The notes beneath the pieces were generated by a model, which was given only the letters and a program-made list of their open reading frames with translations, searched no databases and was not told the DNA's origin. A stretch of 6,865 bases of DNA from Chryseobacterium gleum. GTDB taxonomy: Bacteria; Bacteroidota; Bacteroidia; Flavobacteriales_D; Sanyastnellaceae. This document shows positions 6,247 to 6,865 of the stretch, one piece after another. The translations under genes and the position numbers were made by a program. The stretch covers positions 1-6,865 of the forward strand of contig CAMCUG010000077.1 in assembly GCA_945878835.1 (NCBI GenBank). The letters run 5' to 3'. Every line of letters starts with the position of its first letter. The stretch's first letter is position 1.

Positions 6247-6765
6247 ATGAAACGGATCTATTTACTTCTCTTGCTATTGGCTTCGAGCCATTGGATATCT
6301 GCACAGCAGATAGATGAAGGAGATTCACGTGCTATGATTCAGGCCAACTTCATTTATCAGTTTGCGGTAAATAGCAACTGGCCGTTGGAAATGAAGAAAG
6401 GAAAATTTCTGATTGTGGTTTATGGAAACGACGCTGTCTACAAACATGTTTTAGAAAAGTATGCGATGAAACCCGTAGGCGCGCAAACCATAGAGGTGCA
6501 ATCTTGGACCGATTACAAACCTGGATTAGCTAGCCATATTGTTTTTGTAGACAAATCGAAGAAGACAGATTTTGCGAAAATTATAAAAGAGGTGAAGGGT
6601 AAGAATACCTTAGTCGTAACGAATTGGGAAGGAGCATTGGGCAGTGGTGCCGCAATTAATTTCAAAACAGTTGATAATTCTATTCGTTACGAATTGAGTG
6701 AGGCAGCATTGTCGGAGAAAAGGATTACTCCTGGAAATAAAATTTTACAATGGAAAGTTCAATAG
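6247..6765 (+). CDS. Secreted YfiR/DUF4154-family protein
   Basis: A 172-residue exported protein. Residues 1-19 form a signal peptide (KR, then a leucine-rich core, cut likely after WISA). The mature part follows the YfiR/DUF4154 pattern: AMIQANFIYQFAVNSNWP at 29-46, where the family usually has an A-F-L-Y-x-F ... W-P block, FLIVVYGND at 54-62, SHIVFVDKS at 96-104, TLVVTNWEGAL at 121-131, and GAAINFKTVDNSIRYELSEAAL at 134-155. In Pseudomonas, YfiR is a periplasmic repressor of the cyclase YfiN, using disulfides; this protein has no cysteine at all, so redox control of that kind is impossible here. Its partner is unknown. I choose the ATG at 6247 over the GTG at 6238, because it gives a clean MKR signal-peptide start and leaves room for a leader after the promoter. 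The next gene starts 1 nt after its stop, so they are co-transcribed. Confidence 0.82.
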   Translation: MKRIYLLLLLLASSHWISAQQIDEGDSRAMIQANFIYQFAVNSNWPLEMKKGKFLIVVYGNDAVYKHVLEKYAMKPVGAQTIEVQSWTDYKPGLASHIVFVDKSKKTDFAKIIKEVKGKNTLVVTNWEGALGSGAAINFKTVDNSIRYELSEAALSEKRITPGNKILQWKVQ

Positions 6766-6766
6766 T

Positions 6767-6865
6767 ATGAAGCACACATTCTTACTTTTTTTTATTTTAC
6801 TTGGTGTGGCTCAAGTGGGCTACAGTCAAGTGAATCCAATTGTAGCGAAAGCCGCTGAATTGTGC
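6767..6865 (+). CDS. Start of a secreted protein, cut by the window edge
   Basis: An ATG one base after the YfiR-like stop opens a 33-codon frame that runs to the right edge. It begins with a clear signal peptide: MKHT, a hydrophobic core of about 12 residues (FLLFFILLGVAQ), and a likely cut after GYS at residues 18-20. There is no lipobox. Too little is left to name the family. From other Bacteroidota I would expect an outer-membrane protein or an envelope sensor next to a DUF4154 protein, but nothing here decides it. Confidence 0.7.
   Translation, partial: MKHTFLLFFILLGVAQVGYSQVNPIVAKAAELC

Noticed and set aside
1..6865. Mobile element, CRISPR array, tRNA or rRNA
   Set aside because: No transposase or integrase, no terminal inverted repeats, no regularly spaced repeats and no structural RNA motif were seen; composition is even across the window.

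Overview
The window looks like chromosomal DNA of a Bacteroidota member, probably Flavobacteriales-like. Three things suggest this: A/T-rich codon use, leaders without Shine-Dalgarno sequences (A-rich instead), and two exact matches to the Bacteroidota -7 promoter box TAnnTTTG, each just upstream of a gene start. The gene content (acpP-fabF-rnc cluster, Kbl, a secreted YfiR/DUF4154 protein) fits. The genus cannot be named from this sequence alone.

Layout. (1) Positions 1-1508, minus strand: a two-gene unit with a ThiF/MoeB-type E1-like enzyme carrying a C-terminal rhodanese-like domain, followed with an 8-nt overlap by an unrecognised gene that runs off the left edge. (2) Positions 1509-1691: a divergent intergenic region holding the acpP promoter, an A-tract and a 10-bp direct repeat. 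(3) Positions 1692-6159, plus strand: a tightly packed apparent operon of acpP, fabF, rnc, kbl and a DAO-family FAD oxidoreductase. The junctions are 33 nt (with a small hairpin), a 4-nt ATGA overlap, 11 nt and 3 nt. (4) Positions 6160-6246: a hairpin without a T-run, then a second TAnnTTTG promoter. (5) Positions 6247-6865: a secreted YfiR/DUF4154-family protein and, 1 nt after it, the start of another secreted protein cut by the right edge.

How the genes work together. AcpP carries the growing acyl chain and FabF elongates it. RNase III is a common genomic partner of these two genes. Kbl makes or cleaves 2-amino-3-ketobutyrate (glycine plus acetyl-CoA), and the adjacent flavoprotein may oxidise an amine or amino acid, so the distal part of the operon looks like amino-acid metabolism attached to a housekeeping lipid/RNA operon. 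The last two genes look like an envelope or signalling unit.

Most of the window is ordinary housekeeping. The least explained parts are the E1-rhodanese protein without zinc cysteines and with no visible ubiquitin-like partner, its unknown coupled neighbour, and the cysteine-free YfiR-like pair. I see no mobile element, CRISPR array, tRNA or rRNA, and nothing that clearly amounts to a new system.
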